Assembly (NCBI GenBank): GCA_964006375.1
Contig: OZ023269.1
Span: 126,054,723 to 126,118,722 of the forward strand
Length of the DNA: 64,000 bases
Reading direction: 5' to 3'
From: Tillus elongatus
Taxonomy: Eukaryota; Arthropoda; Insecta; Coleoptera; Cleridae
Below, in pieces: positions 46,698 to 58,183 of the stretch; the first letter of the stretch is position 1, and each line of letters opens with the position of its first letter. The translations under genes and the position numbers were made by a program. Under the pieces are notes generated by a model. That model saw only the letters and a list, made by a program, of their open reading frames with translations. It searched no databases and was not told where the DNA came from.

Positions 46698-47749
46698 CTT
46701 TTTTTTGTTTTCCAAGATTTTTAGTGTTACTTGCTAAGGTGATGTTTCTTCAAAATCTCATACTGCCCTTTTGAATATAGACAACTTTTTGAACACTTAT
46801 TTAATCTAGTGGACGCCACTGACTTATTCATTTGTATCGTTTCAGTGAGCCGTCCAACATTGTGCAAATCGAAAGTCGGTAGATCAGAAAAACAGCTCCA
46901 CATTGACATAGTTCACAAAATAGCATCGCCGCATTGGTGGGAAAACGCACAGAATATTTTAGTGTGTGTGTGGTTGATCAACAATGATTATCTAGTCAAC
47001 TCGACTCGAAAAGTTCTCCGAAACAGAATGGTTTTGACTGTAGGAATGGCAGCTTTTTGTCCGCAGCTTTAATATAACATTCCCTGTCAAATTGATTCAA
47101 GGAATCAGAAAGCAAAAGCAACAAACGTTAAGCAGAATACGATAAAGGAGTCATTAAATTTCCAACAGTGTAGTTCCAGCTTTATTGTATTTTGTTACTA
47201 ATTAAGTAGCATACGAAATCAATACCAGCCGAGTTGAAGTAAATGCTAATATGACGAAAGCCTGCCTTGTAACAGTCAAATTGAAAACATATCTACAATC
47301 AACGAGAATTTTAACGCATTGTTATGGCTTCACGCAATACGGCTATTTTAATGAAGGGAAAAAGTCACAGGACCACGAATGTTTCTTTCAGCTTGTTCTC
47401 CCAAATATTTACATACTTATCTGTTTTTGTGTTTGTTTACCTCCATAATACATTGTGTAGCAGAGCTTTACTGATTATTTCAGATATTACGCTTTAACAG
47501 GCGTGTGAAGTTGACAAGTAACATGCTGAAAGGGAATTCTTTTAACGGGTCATTCAGACATACCAATGAAAAAAATCATATTAATTTTATCAGCTTAAAC
47601 ATCTACATGATTAGCACAATATAGCGAATCACTTGACATACAAATGAGACAATATTTAATGCCATCATTTAGAATCATCATCATTATCATCACAGTCTAA
47701 TGGTTATCTCACCTTCTCGTCTCAACCACGACTGTCTCTCTAAGTAGAT
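46698..47749. other. unassigned sequence
   Basis: About 1 kb. An 87-codon frame at 46809-47072 (plus) has no recognisable domain. An ATCATCATTATCATC run lies near 47682. Confidence 0.5.
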
Positions 47750-47888
47750 ATTAGTGACATTTCTTTTAAAAATTCACTAATGTGGAGATCTCAAATTCTA
47801 GATACTAGAATTTTTTAAAAATTTCTTTAAATGACCGCGAACTAGGCCCCCAATGACATATATCTGGGGTCAATTTCTATTTTTATAT

Positions 47889-47963
<75 letters not shown>
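47750..47963 (+). mobile_element. HINE-like 5' half with (TA)n
   Basis: TTAGTGACATTTCTTTTAAA and its fold-back partner, CCGCGAACTAGGCCCCC, (TA)n from 47892. Beyond it is DDE transposon copy 3. The half on the other side of the transposon is another 5' half in the opposite direction. Confidence 0.75.

Positions 47964-47965
<2 letters not shown>
47892..47965. repeat. (TA)n microsatellite
   Basis: About 74 bases of TA ending at the transposon. Confidence 0.97.
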
Positions 47966-47969
<4 letters not shown>

Positions 47970-49675
47970 GGCGCATTGAAAACGAAACAGACCGATTTGC
48001 ATCCAGAGAATTTTTTTTAAGAAACGCTGAAACACGTCAATTTTAATATTGAGGGGTACATGTTTTGACATAAAACTTAACTTTGTCTTATCAACCCCTT
48101 AAGGGTGGTGATAGGTGATAACAACCCTTATATTTTAAATAGGGAACATGGGTCGAGTGTTACATCATTTGAAAGCTCTTTCTTTTCTGAATTCAGCACA
48201 CTAATCTTTTTGGAAGTTTTATTAACTCGTTTAAAAATTATTCTCAGTTTGAGTTGCAAGAACGTATTTCATTCATTGTGATAAGAAATGCACTAATTAG
48301 TCAATTTTTCGTTAAAAAAAAACTAAAAAACAAAACCAAACGTACGAAAATGTTTATTCAGTTAAGTAAGTGTTCAATTTGTTGACCACTAGCTTCCATA
48401 CAAAAGTGCAAATTTTGTTCAAAACGAGCTCTGACATTCTGGAGCATTTGTGGAGTTAATAGACGGCATTCTTCAACAATGCATCGTCGTAATTCTTCCA
48501 GAGACTCCGGTTCTATTGCGTAAATTCTACTCTTTAAATGACCCCATAGAAAGAAGTCTAAAGGAGTTAAATCCGGTGATCTAGGGGGCCACTCAATAGA
48601 ACATCTACGCCCATCCATTGCTCTGGAAACTCTCTGTTCAAAAACTTCCTAACACGTTGTGAAAAATGCGGAGGAGCTTCATCTTCTATTATCTGCCCAA
48701 TAACAACCATTATGACGATTGACTGTAGAGTTTAATAAAAAGGTACACTCGTCTGAAAAACAGATATTGAAGAGAAAGTTCCCGTTATCAGCTATTCGTG
48801 CAGTCATAACTTCACAAAACTCCAGTCGCCGATCAAAATCATCTTCATTCAGTTGTTGTACAAGATGAATTGTATACGGGTGAAATTTATGATGGTTCAC
48901 GGAATAGTTCTTCTTTTGATGCTTGCAACAGTGGCCAATTTTTTCGTGCTCAAAGTTGGGTCTGCAGCAATTTGTCCTAAAACACCAATCTCAGTTGTCT
49001 CATTTCTAACCGGAAATTCACGTTCAGGATCCCGTTTTTTGTTGGCTACTGAACCACTTTGTCGAAACTTTGCAACTAACTCCAAAATGTATTTTCTGTT
49101 AACATGTCTGTTCGGATGTCGTTCACTAAACAAATTCGCAGTATGGTTGGCACAGTCATCGTTTTTGAAAAAAAGAGTAATTCTTTCAACTCTTTCTTCT
49201 ACAGAATACACCATTGTGAAATTAATTTTCGGTAGTACTATCAACTATCAAACCGACCGAGATAAACTGAAATAATAAACCGCATTTCTCTTATTCCGAT
49301 AAGAAATGTTCTGATAGTCAATTTTTTGTTTACAATCCAGCAAAACACTGACTATCAGCACATTTTTTATCGGAATGAGTGAAATGCGTTTTTGCATCTT
49401 CAACTGTGAATAATTTTTAAACGAGTTGATAAAACTTCCAAAAAAATGTATGTGCTGAATTCAGAAAAGAAAGAGCTTTCAAATGATGTAACACTCGACC
49501 CATGTTCCCTATTTAAAATATAAGGGTTGTTATCACCACCCTTAAGGAGTTGATGTGACAAAGTTGAGTTTTATGTCAAAACATGTCCCCCTCAATATTA
49601 AAATTGACGTGTTTCAGCGTTTCTTAAAAAAAAATTCTCTGGACGCAAATCAGTCTGTTTCGTTTTCAATGCGCC

Positions 49676-49679
<4 letters not shown>
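47966..49679 (-). mobile_element. long-TIR, TA-target DDE transposon, copy 3
   Basis: Ends GGGTGGCGCATTGAAAACG and GCGCCACCC, inside TA tracts on both sides, so the TA duplication cannot be told from the array. It is the same family as copy 2 (inverted repeats about 330 bases, same palindrome near 49280-49395), but about 200 bases shorter because of an internal deletion in the transposase. Confidence 0.85.
48358..49244 (-). pseudogene. DDE transposase pseudogene of copy 3
   Basis: N-terminus 49244-48897: MVYSVEERVERITLFFKNDD and RHPNRHVNRKYILELVAKFR, the helix-turn-helix domain. 48900-48679 holds LEFCEVMTARIADNGNFLFN and CFSDECTFLLNSTVNRHNGC, with the first catalytic Asp intact. The segment that carries VWTGIFG through FQQDG in copy 2 is deleted, removing the second Asp. 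48618-48358 encodes SPDLTPLDFFLWGHLKSRIY to the natural C-terminus. Despite less frame damage than copy 2, it cannot be catalytic. Confidence 0.87.

Positions 49680-49771
<92 letters not shown>
49680..49771. repeat. (TA)n microsatellite with TATG variants at its right end
   Basis: About 91 bases of TA then AGG(TATG)nTATATATAAAC. Confidence 0.97.
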
Positions 49772-49773
<2 letters not shown>

Positions 49774-49932
49774 TATGTATGTATGTATGTATATATAAAC
49801 ATAATATAAAAATTGAAACTGACCCTGGATATGGGTTCTAGGGGGCCTAGTTCGCCCTAATTTGAAAAAGTTTTTTGAAAATCCAAAAGTCGGGATCGCC
49901 TCACTATTAATTTTTTTCAGGAAATTCACTAA
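49682..49932 (-). mobile_element. HINE-like 5' half with (TA)n, facing the half at 47750
   Basis: TA tract, then reversed module TTCTAGGGGGCCTAGTTCGC and fold-back end at about 49932. Confidence 0.75.
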
Positions 49933-50749
49933 GAAGACCTCTATGAAGCTAGAGAAGTAGTCTGTACATGATTTAGTGTGGAATTGTTTCATAACGTAAC
50001 GGCAACAACAATTCATGGATGTATTATAGTTTTTGTATATTCAAATAAAAATAAAACCTAGGCTTCTTTTAAAACTTCGCTTTAGCGTGACGCCACTGGA
50101 AAAAAGCTGAGAAAATCCGTGTATAACGTAGAAAGAGTCGCCAAGCCTTCGCTAAAGATAAAAAGATCATTTCTTCTGTACACTTCTCCCTTAACGACCA
50201 TTTTATATGACTAGCAATATCCTCGGGATTAATTGCCTACCAGTTACTACACAAATATAAAGAAAGTGATATTGTTACTCCTTCTATCTGCATAATCACA
50301 AAGTACTCCTTGATGTTTCGTCTTTAATAAAACGACGACTTTATTCCAATCTCATTTGAGCAACACCTTTCCTTCACGTTGGAGATTAGATAAAGACATC
50401 AGTTTTTGCAAGAGAAAATTACAGATTCGAGAAATGCCTGTAAAAGGAAATACATTCACACAACAATTGTTACAGTGTTATAAATAATTTAATGAAATTG
50501 CTAGTCCTTGAAGATTCTGAAATGGTAATAAACGGTGAAAAATTTGAAACTGTTTTAGCGAGTTTTCGTAAAATTTCAAAATAAAGTCCATCATTTTCAA
50601 TACAAGATAGTAGTCTCAACGTAATAGATGCGTGTGTGTGTGTGTAGGTGAATCGCTTCGGAAGGCAAGTTCCACTAGCCACAGATTATAACGTAATAGA
50701 TGAAACTATAATTTCAATCTCTACGAGTAAAATATTTCTAACCACATTT
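49933..50749. other. unassigned AT-rich sequence
   Basis: Nothing recognised; a short GTGTGTGTGTGTAGG run lies near 50633. Confidence 0.5.
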
Positions 50750-52020
50750 TTCAATCTGAGTATTATACCGTCCATTGTAATAGATAGATTGCCGTATACT
50801 ATAACTTTCAGTCGGCCCCATCAATAAAAATTTAAACAACTTAAATCAGGCGACCTAGCTGGCCAAGGAAACAGATTTCCCCTTCTGCTAGGAAACGCCT
50901 GATCTAAGAAATATCTGACATTTGAACACTAATGTACTGGACAGCCATCATGTTGGAAAATCATATTGCGAGGTACGTTTTCCAACAACAGTGACAATTC
51001 AGTTTTCAGAAAATAGAGATATCGCTGCCCATTCCACGGTGAATTGAAAATGTAGGGTCCAATAATCTTTCCACTGACAACACCGGACCAAACGTTAACA
51101 GACAAACGGCCCTGATGTTGCACTCCATTCCTCCAATGGGAATTCGTCTACAACCAATAGTGCATATCTTACCTATCAGCCAACCGTCACTATGAAATGT
51201 AGCCTCATCTGACCACAAAATCCAGGAACGTATTCTGACACCTTCTTTCAGTATGTCCAATAACCAGTTACAAAAGTTCAACTGTTCATTGAAATCGCGA
51301 GTTTCTAATCCTTGGAGCAGACCAATGTGGTTTAAATGCACCGTAAAAATAAATAATTTTAATTATTATTAGCATCTCTTCCATTATTATTACACACCTA
51401 CTGAATTTTCGTTCCCTGTTGACTTTGTAACGACAACTAATAAATGTGTATTATCTTAAGCCATAACTTACCCGTGGTCTTTCAGAATATTTGGACAACC
51501 GTGGATATTATACAGGTACTCAAATGTGGATTTAATTCGACATAGGTCAACACATTGATGACGTTCTCATTGTTGCTACCCGTGCTGGTTCTGTGAAGAA
51601 CAGGAGGATACACGTTTCCTCTCGTTCGTAACCGATGCGCCAGCCGAAAGGATACACGTTTCCTCTCGTTCGTAACCGATGCGCCAGCCGGAAGGATACA
51701 CGTTTCCTCTCGTTCGTAACCCATGCGCCAGCCGAAAGGATACACGTTTTTTCTCGTTCGTAACCGATGCGCCAGCCGGAAGGATACACGTTTCCTCTCG
51801 TTCATAACCGATGCGCCAGCAGGAAGGATACACGTTTTCTCTCGTTCGTTACCGATGCGCCAGCCGGAAGGATGCACGGTTCCTCTCGTTCGTAACCTAT
51901 GCGCCAGCCGGAGAAATTTTTCTTTGGAAAACCGACGCCTTCCCGGGTACTTCAGGACATACACCCTAGCAGCAACAGTTGCGTTTCGCATGCATTTAAA
52001 GTATACAACTAACATGTCAA
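50750..52020 (-). pseudogene. DDE transposase pseudogene with minisatellite expansion
   Basis: Minus strand. N-terminus from 52015: NATVAARVYVLKYPGRRRFS followed by KEKFLRLAHRLRTRGTVHP, the insect-type helix-turn-helix (DUF4817-like) domain. It then enters a 44-bp tandem repeat and continues with LTYVELNPHLSTCIIS. A GTAAGT splice donor-like site at 51471 precedes about 130 bases without coding potential. The frame resumes at LNHIGLLQGLETRDFNEQLN. WSDEATF gives the first Asp, FQHDGCPVH the second, WPARSPDLSCLNF near 50860 the third. Stops occur after the third block. The transposon ends were not identified. Confidence 0.82.
51602..51915. repeat. 44-bp minisatellite, about seven units
   Basis: GCGCCAGC recurs at 51637, 51681, 51725, 51769, 51813, 51857 and 51901, exactly 44 bases apart. 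The unit spans GGATACACGTTTCCTCTCG and TTCGTAACCGATGCGCCAG with a few substitutions. It is GC-rich compared with its surroundings and derives from the transposase's own RLAHRLRTRG coding segment. Confidence 0.95.
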
Positions 52021-52242
52021 ATGCTCCTTAATTCGCAAAAATCATCTTATGGAATGACAATCTAATGATTTTGACAATTTACATATGCATTTTGTCATTT
52101 TCACTATATGCTTCATATTTTCGAAATGCTCTTACACTGGGTCCGTTTTTGTTACCCATATCGAAATGAACTACTGAGGGAATATAGGTTGATATTTTCA
52201 TACCAATAAGTGGTAAAGATTCTCTACTCAAATCACTTCAAT
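52021..52242. other. unassigned sequence
   Basis: Nothing recognised. Confidence 0.4.
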
Positions 52243-52285
52243 ATTAGCGAATTTTCCGTAAAATAAAAAATTCACTAGCGAGGAG

Positions 52286-52302
<17 letters not shown>

Positions 52303-52381
<79 letters not shown>
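52303..52381. repeat. (TA)n microsatellite
   Basis: About 78 bases of TA. Confidence 0.97.
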
Positions 52382-52383
<2 letters not shown>

Positions 52384-52777
52384 TGCCGATAACTCAAAAA
52401 CTAATGATCCGATTTTGATCAAGCTTGGCACATACCTTCCTTCTGCAAGTGGCTTAGATAAGTTCGTTAGTCAGGAAAATCGGCCCAGGCTTTCCTGGAA
52501 ATGTTTCTGTTTTCTTTCGAAAAAAAGTTAAAGGTAAATTAAATTTTAATTAAATAAATCTGATTCAAGAAAATTAAAACGTCAAAATTCATTGAGTACG
52601 AATGTGAGTGAAAAATACTACAAGAAATGACTAACAAACCCCTAGATATGTGTCTAAGTCGTTATTTTCCTTGATTTCCTTAAAATATGAGCAAAAGATC
52701 AATTGCAAATCAAAATGGTTTTGTCTAAATTGTAAAGCGTTGAACAATTAACATGTACCTGCTAGTACATACATGTC

Positions 52778-52850
52778 GAGCGCAGCTCAGTACCTGTACA
52801 TCGTATAATCGACTCCTACATTACGAGTTCTAATCCTAATTAGTGACTTT
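52778..52850 (+). other. tRNA-like block inside L element
   Basis: GAGCGCAGCTCAGTACCTG (A-box-like) and TTACGAGTTCTAATCCTAAT (B-box-like). Confidence 0.5.
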
Positions 52851-53094
52851 ACTTTTAATCAATTTTTTTTGGTCTCATTTCACTTTACCGTTATCTAATC
52901 AGATTATTGTTATTTTGTATAATTTTTTAGCGAGTTTTTGTATAAAAAATAATTTGGTAAATAGGAGATGAAAGTTTTAAGACTTAATTCAATTTGAATA
53001 GCATATCTGGTTGTTTGTTCTTGCACCAACTTAGTCAAACCGTAACATATTTAGTACAGTCGTAGACCTTTCTCGTGGCTTCACAAGTCCCTGT

Positions 53095-53396
53095 TGTAGT
53101 GAATTTTCTTAAAAAAAAATTCACTAACGAGGAGATCTCGACTTTTGAATTTAGAAAAAATTTCTTCGAATGAGCGCGAACTAGGCCCCCTAGAACCCAT
53201 ATGCAGACATTTTAAAGTTTGTTTTTGGAAAATGGTTGTACTTTTTGAAACAACAAAGCTATTTTAATGAAACATGGTATATTGCTACTACTATTACATC
53301 TGTTATGCAGCCAATCAAATGTCCTTTTAAAAACAATACATATTTGCATTAAAAACATTTTTACGAAAATTCACTACCATAACTTGCTGCGTCCAG
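53095..53396 (+). mobile_element. HINE-like element, short, complete but with damaged stem-loop
   Basis: TGTAGTGAATTTTCTTAAAA fold-back, GAGCGCGAACTAGGCCCCC, no TA tract, then the M/L-like 3' third. The terminus reads ACCATAACTTGCTGCGTCC: CGCAC is deleted, so the terminal stem cannot form. Confidence 0.75.
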
Positions 53397-53457
53397 ACTC
53401 TTTTAGGATAATTTATATCTAGAAATGGTGGTAAATATTAACCATAATTTGTCAATG

Positions 53458-54439
53458 TTAGTGAATTTTCTTAAGAAAAAATCACTAATTCTCCCCATTA
53501 GTCCCGACTTTCGAATTTTGAAAAAATTTCATTCGCGGGTTTACATCATTATAGGTAAGTTACCTACCAAATTTAGCTCTGTAGGTTAAAGGAAAAAAAA
53601 GTTACAGGCATTTAAAAAAAATAATTTGGGTTTTCCTCAAAACGTCAAAAGTCGCGATTTTAAACGTCAAAATTAGTAATATTTAGGCAATGAACTTGAA
53701 ACTAATATGAGCTATGGAAGGAAAATGTCTCAAGAATAATGTTTTACAAAGCCTGAAGTCTGAGTTTCAATCGTCATTGCCCTTCATTTTACTAAAATAT
53801 TTACAGAAAATTCATTTCAAATAGACCCTTTCTCTGATGCTTTGGCTGTCGGTTTAGTTAAGTTGATGCTTTCGCTGTAGGTTTAGTGAAGTTTATGGTT
53901 TAACGGTCTATGATTTTTAGATAATTTTCGTAGAACAAATTCGTTACTGCATTTTAGCATTTTTTATCGAAATACGGTGCATGTTTGTAAGAAATAAATC
54001 TGGACGCAGTAAGTGCGTTTTGGTAGCGACATTTTATGAAATCCTTCAAATTTCAATAACTCAATTTGCTATTAACGTAAGTTTTGTTGGTTAGGAAACC
54101 AATATTTAACTTTATTTTCGGAAAATGTTTGTATAAACGCGGCACGGGCGTTTTGGTAGCGAATTTTCATTAAATGTTTCAAATTTCAATAACTCAATTT
54201 GCTATTAACCTAAGGTTCATTGGCTAGGAGACCAGTTTTCCCAGAAACATTTAAAGTTTATTTTCCAAAAAATTTTTGTACATTTTCAAATAATTATTTT
54301 GATAAAATATGATACATTGTTCCTACTATATAGGTTATACCGGTAACCAAATTGATGCCTGCTCGCATTAGAGCGATATATTTGTAATTAAAAACATTTT
54401 TATGAAAATTCACTTCCATAACGCACTTGCTGCGTCCAG
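53458..54439 (+). mobile_element. HINE-like element, type M, complete
   Basis: 5' end at 53458 without a TA tract, then TTTTCCTCAAAACGTCAAAA and the second, degraded 5' end near 53920 (ATAATTTTCGTAGAACAAAT). An inverted 3' end is present twice in tandem (GGACGCAGTAAGTGCG at 54001 and GCGGCACGGGCG at 54140, each followed by TTTTGGTAGCGA). The true 3' end ACTTCCATAACGCACTTGCT finishes at 54439. Confidence 0.77.
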
Positions 54440-55805
54440 AGTTTTTTATTTATTTAATCTCGGTTTGCAATCCAGCATAATTATTTGTAACAGAATGCGA
54501 AGAAATTCAGGAGTCCAGCTGTCGTATGTGACCCACTCAAACACCTGTGAGTATGCAGTTCACTACCACGATGTTTTGCTGTGACAAGCTTAATTTGCAA
54601 CCAAACTATAACTCAAGTAAACACATAATTCCCTATGTCGGCACAGTGTGTTTTCCAACGGCAATATGAAAACGCAGTAAATCAGCAAATATAAAAGGAT
54701 TGTAGCATGATGTATTGGAAAAATCTGTTATATGCGCTGATTTTAATTTATTAACTTTAAGATAGTGTTCTGAAACACTAGAATACTGCACTTTGGTAAT
54801 CACATATTCTGCAAAAGAAAAGGTGCGAACGGAGAAAAAGCTTCTGGAGAACGTGACCCAATGGACAAAGTGTGGAAGCTACAACGAAATAAAGATCACT
54901 GCTGAAGAAACAGAGAGAGTCATTAGTTTGGCAAGACGACATCGTCTTTGGAATGTAGTAATTAAATGAGTAATTTTCCAAAAACTTATATAATAAAATA
55001 ATGATAAAACCCTGGTCAAATTATGAGCTTTCTTGTATAGTATGCTTCAAATAAAATTAAGTTTTTTTCTTCATCAAAGAAAAACATTAGCAATTATATT
55101 TTAGTAATGAGTTACAAAACACCTTATATTTAAAAACCTAATACAAACAGAAAGATAATAATCAGCTTCCTTAAATCTAAAATTAATTCGGTTTTGTAAA
55201 TTACAATCGAAATAAGAAGCATCTGTTTCTAATTGTGAGTGCGTTAACATTTCGTATGATTGATGAGTTGTGGGAAGTGTATTCATTATTTCGGTAAATA
55301 AACGCTTTAGTTATTTTGTTTTTTCATGTACTACAAACTCTACGTTACGCAGATGGCGCCCACGATATTTTGAATGAAATTTCAGCCTAATTACATTATA
55401 ATTTTACTTTCGTTAATCCTAATGCAAAGCATTTGTAATTACTGAATCTTCAAAGCCGTTCATGATTGAGTTGTGTATGTAATAAATTTTATAATTTAAT
55501 GCCAAATTATAAGAAAAGCGTGAAATTACAGCAAATATGTGGGTAACTTGTTATATATTTGAATACTACTCCACCATATTTTAGTATTATGGCTCGGAAA
55601 AGTAACTGGTTTATTTAAAATATGAACTTTCCTATCAGTTTAATTATGCCAAGACTAAAACAAGTTGGGCAGTTAAAAATAACTAGAATACATACTTTGA
55701 AGTCTAGCTGCAAGTAAAATTATTAATAACTATTATGTTTATTTAAAGAATAGAGGAAATATAAGAAATAAATGGTACATACACAAACTTTTAGAGGCCA
55801 AGGTA
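54440..55805. other. unassigned AT-rich sequence
   Basis: About 1.4 kb. Short frames at 54778-54981 and 55101-55286 have no recognisable features. Confidence 0.5.
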
Positions 55806-55813
55806 CTGGAAAA
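55806..55813. repeat. 8-bp target-site duplication of hAT-like element (left)
   Basis: CTGGAAAA, versus CTGGAAGA at 57468-57475 (7 of 8 match). Confidence 0.7.
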
Positions 55814-56218
55814 CAGGGGCGGCTCCTCAATAAGTGCGCCTGTGCGCGCGCACTGCCGCCTGCTGTAGAAAAAATAATATTTTTCCTATGTTATATTTTA
55901 AGAAATTTTTATTCACTTTTTTACCCCTTGCATTCAACAAACAAAATTAATATATCGAGGATCGCAGCGAGTCGGCAGCCATTAATACATAATACAGAAT
56001 CAGAATAAGTAGTGTTAATCGTTGCAGACGTTATATACATCCATATCCATATAAAGCACTCGGGCGGCGTGTGTATTTTTCGGCGATCTCATGAAATGCG
56101 ATATTTCAGTGCGAAATGATCGTCGAATCTTCGTCGAAAACGACCGAATAAGCAATCTGTTGTGCGCTATAAAATTACACACTAACAGTTTGTAGTGGAC
56201 TTTTGGCAGAGCATGTGT

Positions 56219-56242
56219 ACCTACTACTACTACTACTACCTA
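56219..56242. repeat. (CTA)n microsatellite
   Basis: Short CTA/TAC run inside the hAT-like element. Confidence 0.85.
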
Positions 56243-56691
56243 GTAATTTTCGTCTTCGCGTCGGATTGATTTTTAATTAGATCATTTCGTTGTTGTTTAC
56301 ATGTTCTAACAGGACAATTATTATTATTATGATGGTTATTACTTCGGGTTGCTTAATAAGTGGACAAAATAATTGTGATACTGTGATTAATTCAGTGTAT
56401 ATTTTAAATTTAAAGGTTAACTTTTTAAGGGACTTTTTAACTACTATAACGTATAACTAATTAGAGGAAAACTTGGTAAGTAGTTAATAATTATTAAGTT
56501 TAGTAAGTAGGTTTCTTTATAATATATTTTCGGGGAAAAAATAGGCGAGCCCTTCATTTGTAGTGAAGTTTTATTTTAAAAAATTCACTAATAAAGAGGT
56601 ATCGATGGAGAGACTTTGACAAAATTGTTTCAAATGAGCGCGAACTAGGACCCCTAGAACCCATATCCGGGGTCAGTTTCAATTTTTTTAT

Positions 56692-56791
<100 letters not shown>

Positions 56792-56843
56792 ATCTATGTA
56801 TGTATGTATGTATCCAACCGATAACTCAAAAAATAAGCAACTG

Positions 56844-56846
<3 letters not shown>

Positions 56847-56929
<83 letters not shown>
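56847..56929. repeat. (TA)n microsatellite, block 2
   Basis: About 83 bases of TA; the following TGTGTATCTATGTATG is identical to block 1. Confidence 0.97.
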
Positions 56930-56933
<4 letters not shown>

Positions 56934-57467
56934 ATCTATGTATGTATGTATGTATCCAACCGATAACTCAAAAAATAAGCAACTGATTTCGATGAAACTC
57001 AGCAAGTGTCTTTATTAATGGCTTGGATGAGTTCGTTTGTCAGGAAAATCCGACAACGTTTTCCGGGAAAATTTTGAGTTTTGTTTCAAAAAAAAATGTT
57101 TTTCTCCAAAAATTACAAACGTATTTTAATGACATTTGGTGAATATACTGCTGTATAAAAGACCTTAATACACACTAAAAGTCAACTTTCTACATTTTTA
57201 AAAAATTGAGTTTGTCAAATTTTCAGTTTTCTTTGGAAAAAAAATTTTTTCTGCGAAAATTACAAAGTTGTTATAATGAAATTTGGTGGGTATGTTGCCC
57301 TGGGTAAGACCCTACTATACACCAAAATTCAACTTTCTAAGTTCGTAGAAACTTGAGTTATTCAAATTTGAAGCATTTAATAAAAATTTACTACCATAAC
57401 GCACTTGCTGCGTCCCGAACTTTTTTTCTTGCGCACCCCCAATGCATTAAGGCACGAGCCGCTACTG

Positions 57468-57475
57468 CTGGAAGA
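57468..57475. repeat. 8-bp target-site duplication of hAT-like element (right)
   Basis: CTGGAAGA. Confidence 0.7.
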
Positions 57476-57703
57476 GTTTACAAAAGAAACCAGAATGGTA
57501 CACCTCAATGAAGAAAAATATGCCTGGGCTTAACTAGAAGCGGCTTAACCCTGGAATGCTACTTGGGGTACGGGTGTACCCCAGTCTTATTCAAAAGTAC
57601 CGTCAGTCTGAAATAGATGGCGCTGCGGTAGTGAACTTCTGAGTAGTTTCAGCATTTTGTGTGTCAGTTCGTGTGTGACATCCGTGAAAGGCAGTGTGTT
57701 TTT

Positions 57704-58111
57704 TTAGTGAATTTTCGTAGAAAAAATTCACTAATTGGGAGATCCCGACTCTTAAATGTTGAAAATTTTTTTGCAAATGAGCACACCGATACCTCAACAA
57801 ATAGTGGACCGCTTTTGACAAAATTTGGCATGTACCTTTCTTTTGTAAATGGCTTGGATAAGTTCGTTAGTCAGGAAAATGTGACGAGGTTTTCCGGGAA
57901 AATGTTGAGTTTTCATTCGAAAAAAATTTTTATCTCAAAAAATAACAAAGCTATGATAACCAAATTTGGTAGGTAGGTTTATATTATAAAAAGTAAACCA
58001 TACACCAAAATTTAGATTTATATGTTACAAGAAAATAATGTTATAATAAAATATTTTGTGCCAGATCATTTCTATGAAAATTCACTACCATAACGCACTT
58101 GCTGCGTCCAG
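57704..58111 (+). mobile_element. HINE-like element, type S, complete, without microsatellite
   Basis: TTAGTGAATTTTCGTAGAAA fold-back, GAGATCCCGACTCTTAAA, then GCAAATGAGCACACCGATAC: the module is joined directly to the arm, with no TA tract. The full arm follows, and the 3' end ACCATAACGCACTTGCTGCG closes at 58111. It shows the TA tract is not needed for the element's structure. Confidence 0.85.
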
Positions 58112-58183
58112 GCTTTTTAATTTTGGAGATATTAGTGTTGTGGGGTACAGGTGCACTCCAGTGTAGTAGAATAAGACTTTGTA

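Larger units (their letters stand above)
52243..53094 (+). mobile_element. HINE-like element, type L, 5' part to composite junction
   Basis: 5' fold-back TTAGCGAATTTTCCG, module almost entirely deleted, (TA)n (52303-52381), arm, tRNA-like block (52778-52850) and post-tRNA region. It ends after GGCTTCACAAGTCCCTG, the same junction as in the copy at 44013. Confidence 0.77.

Noticed and set aside
46809..47072. 87-codon frame as a host gene
   Set aside because: No recognisable domain, no splice or promoter context, length expected by chance.
55772..56008. 78-codon frame over the hAT left end
   Set aside because: It crosses the transposon boundary and encodes the terminal repeat, so it is not a gene.
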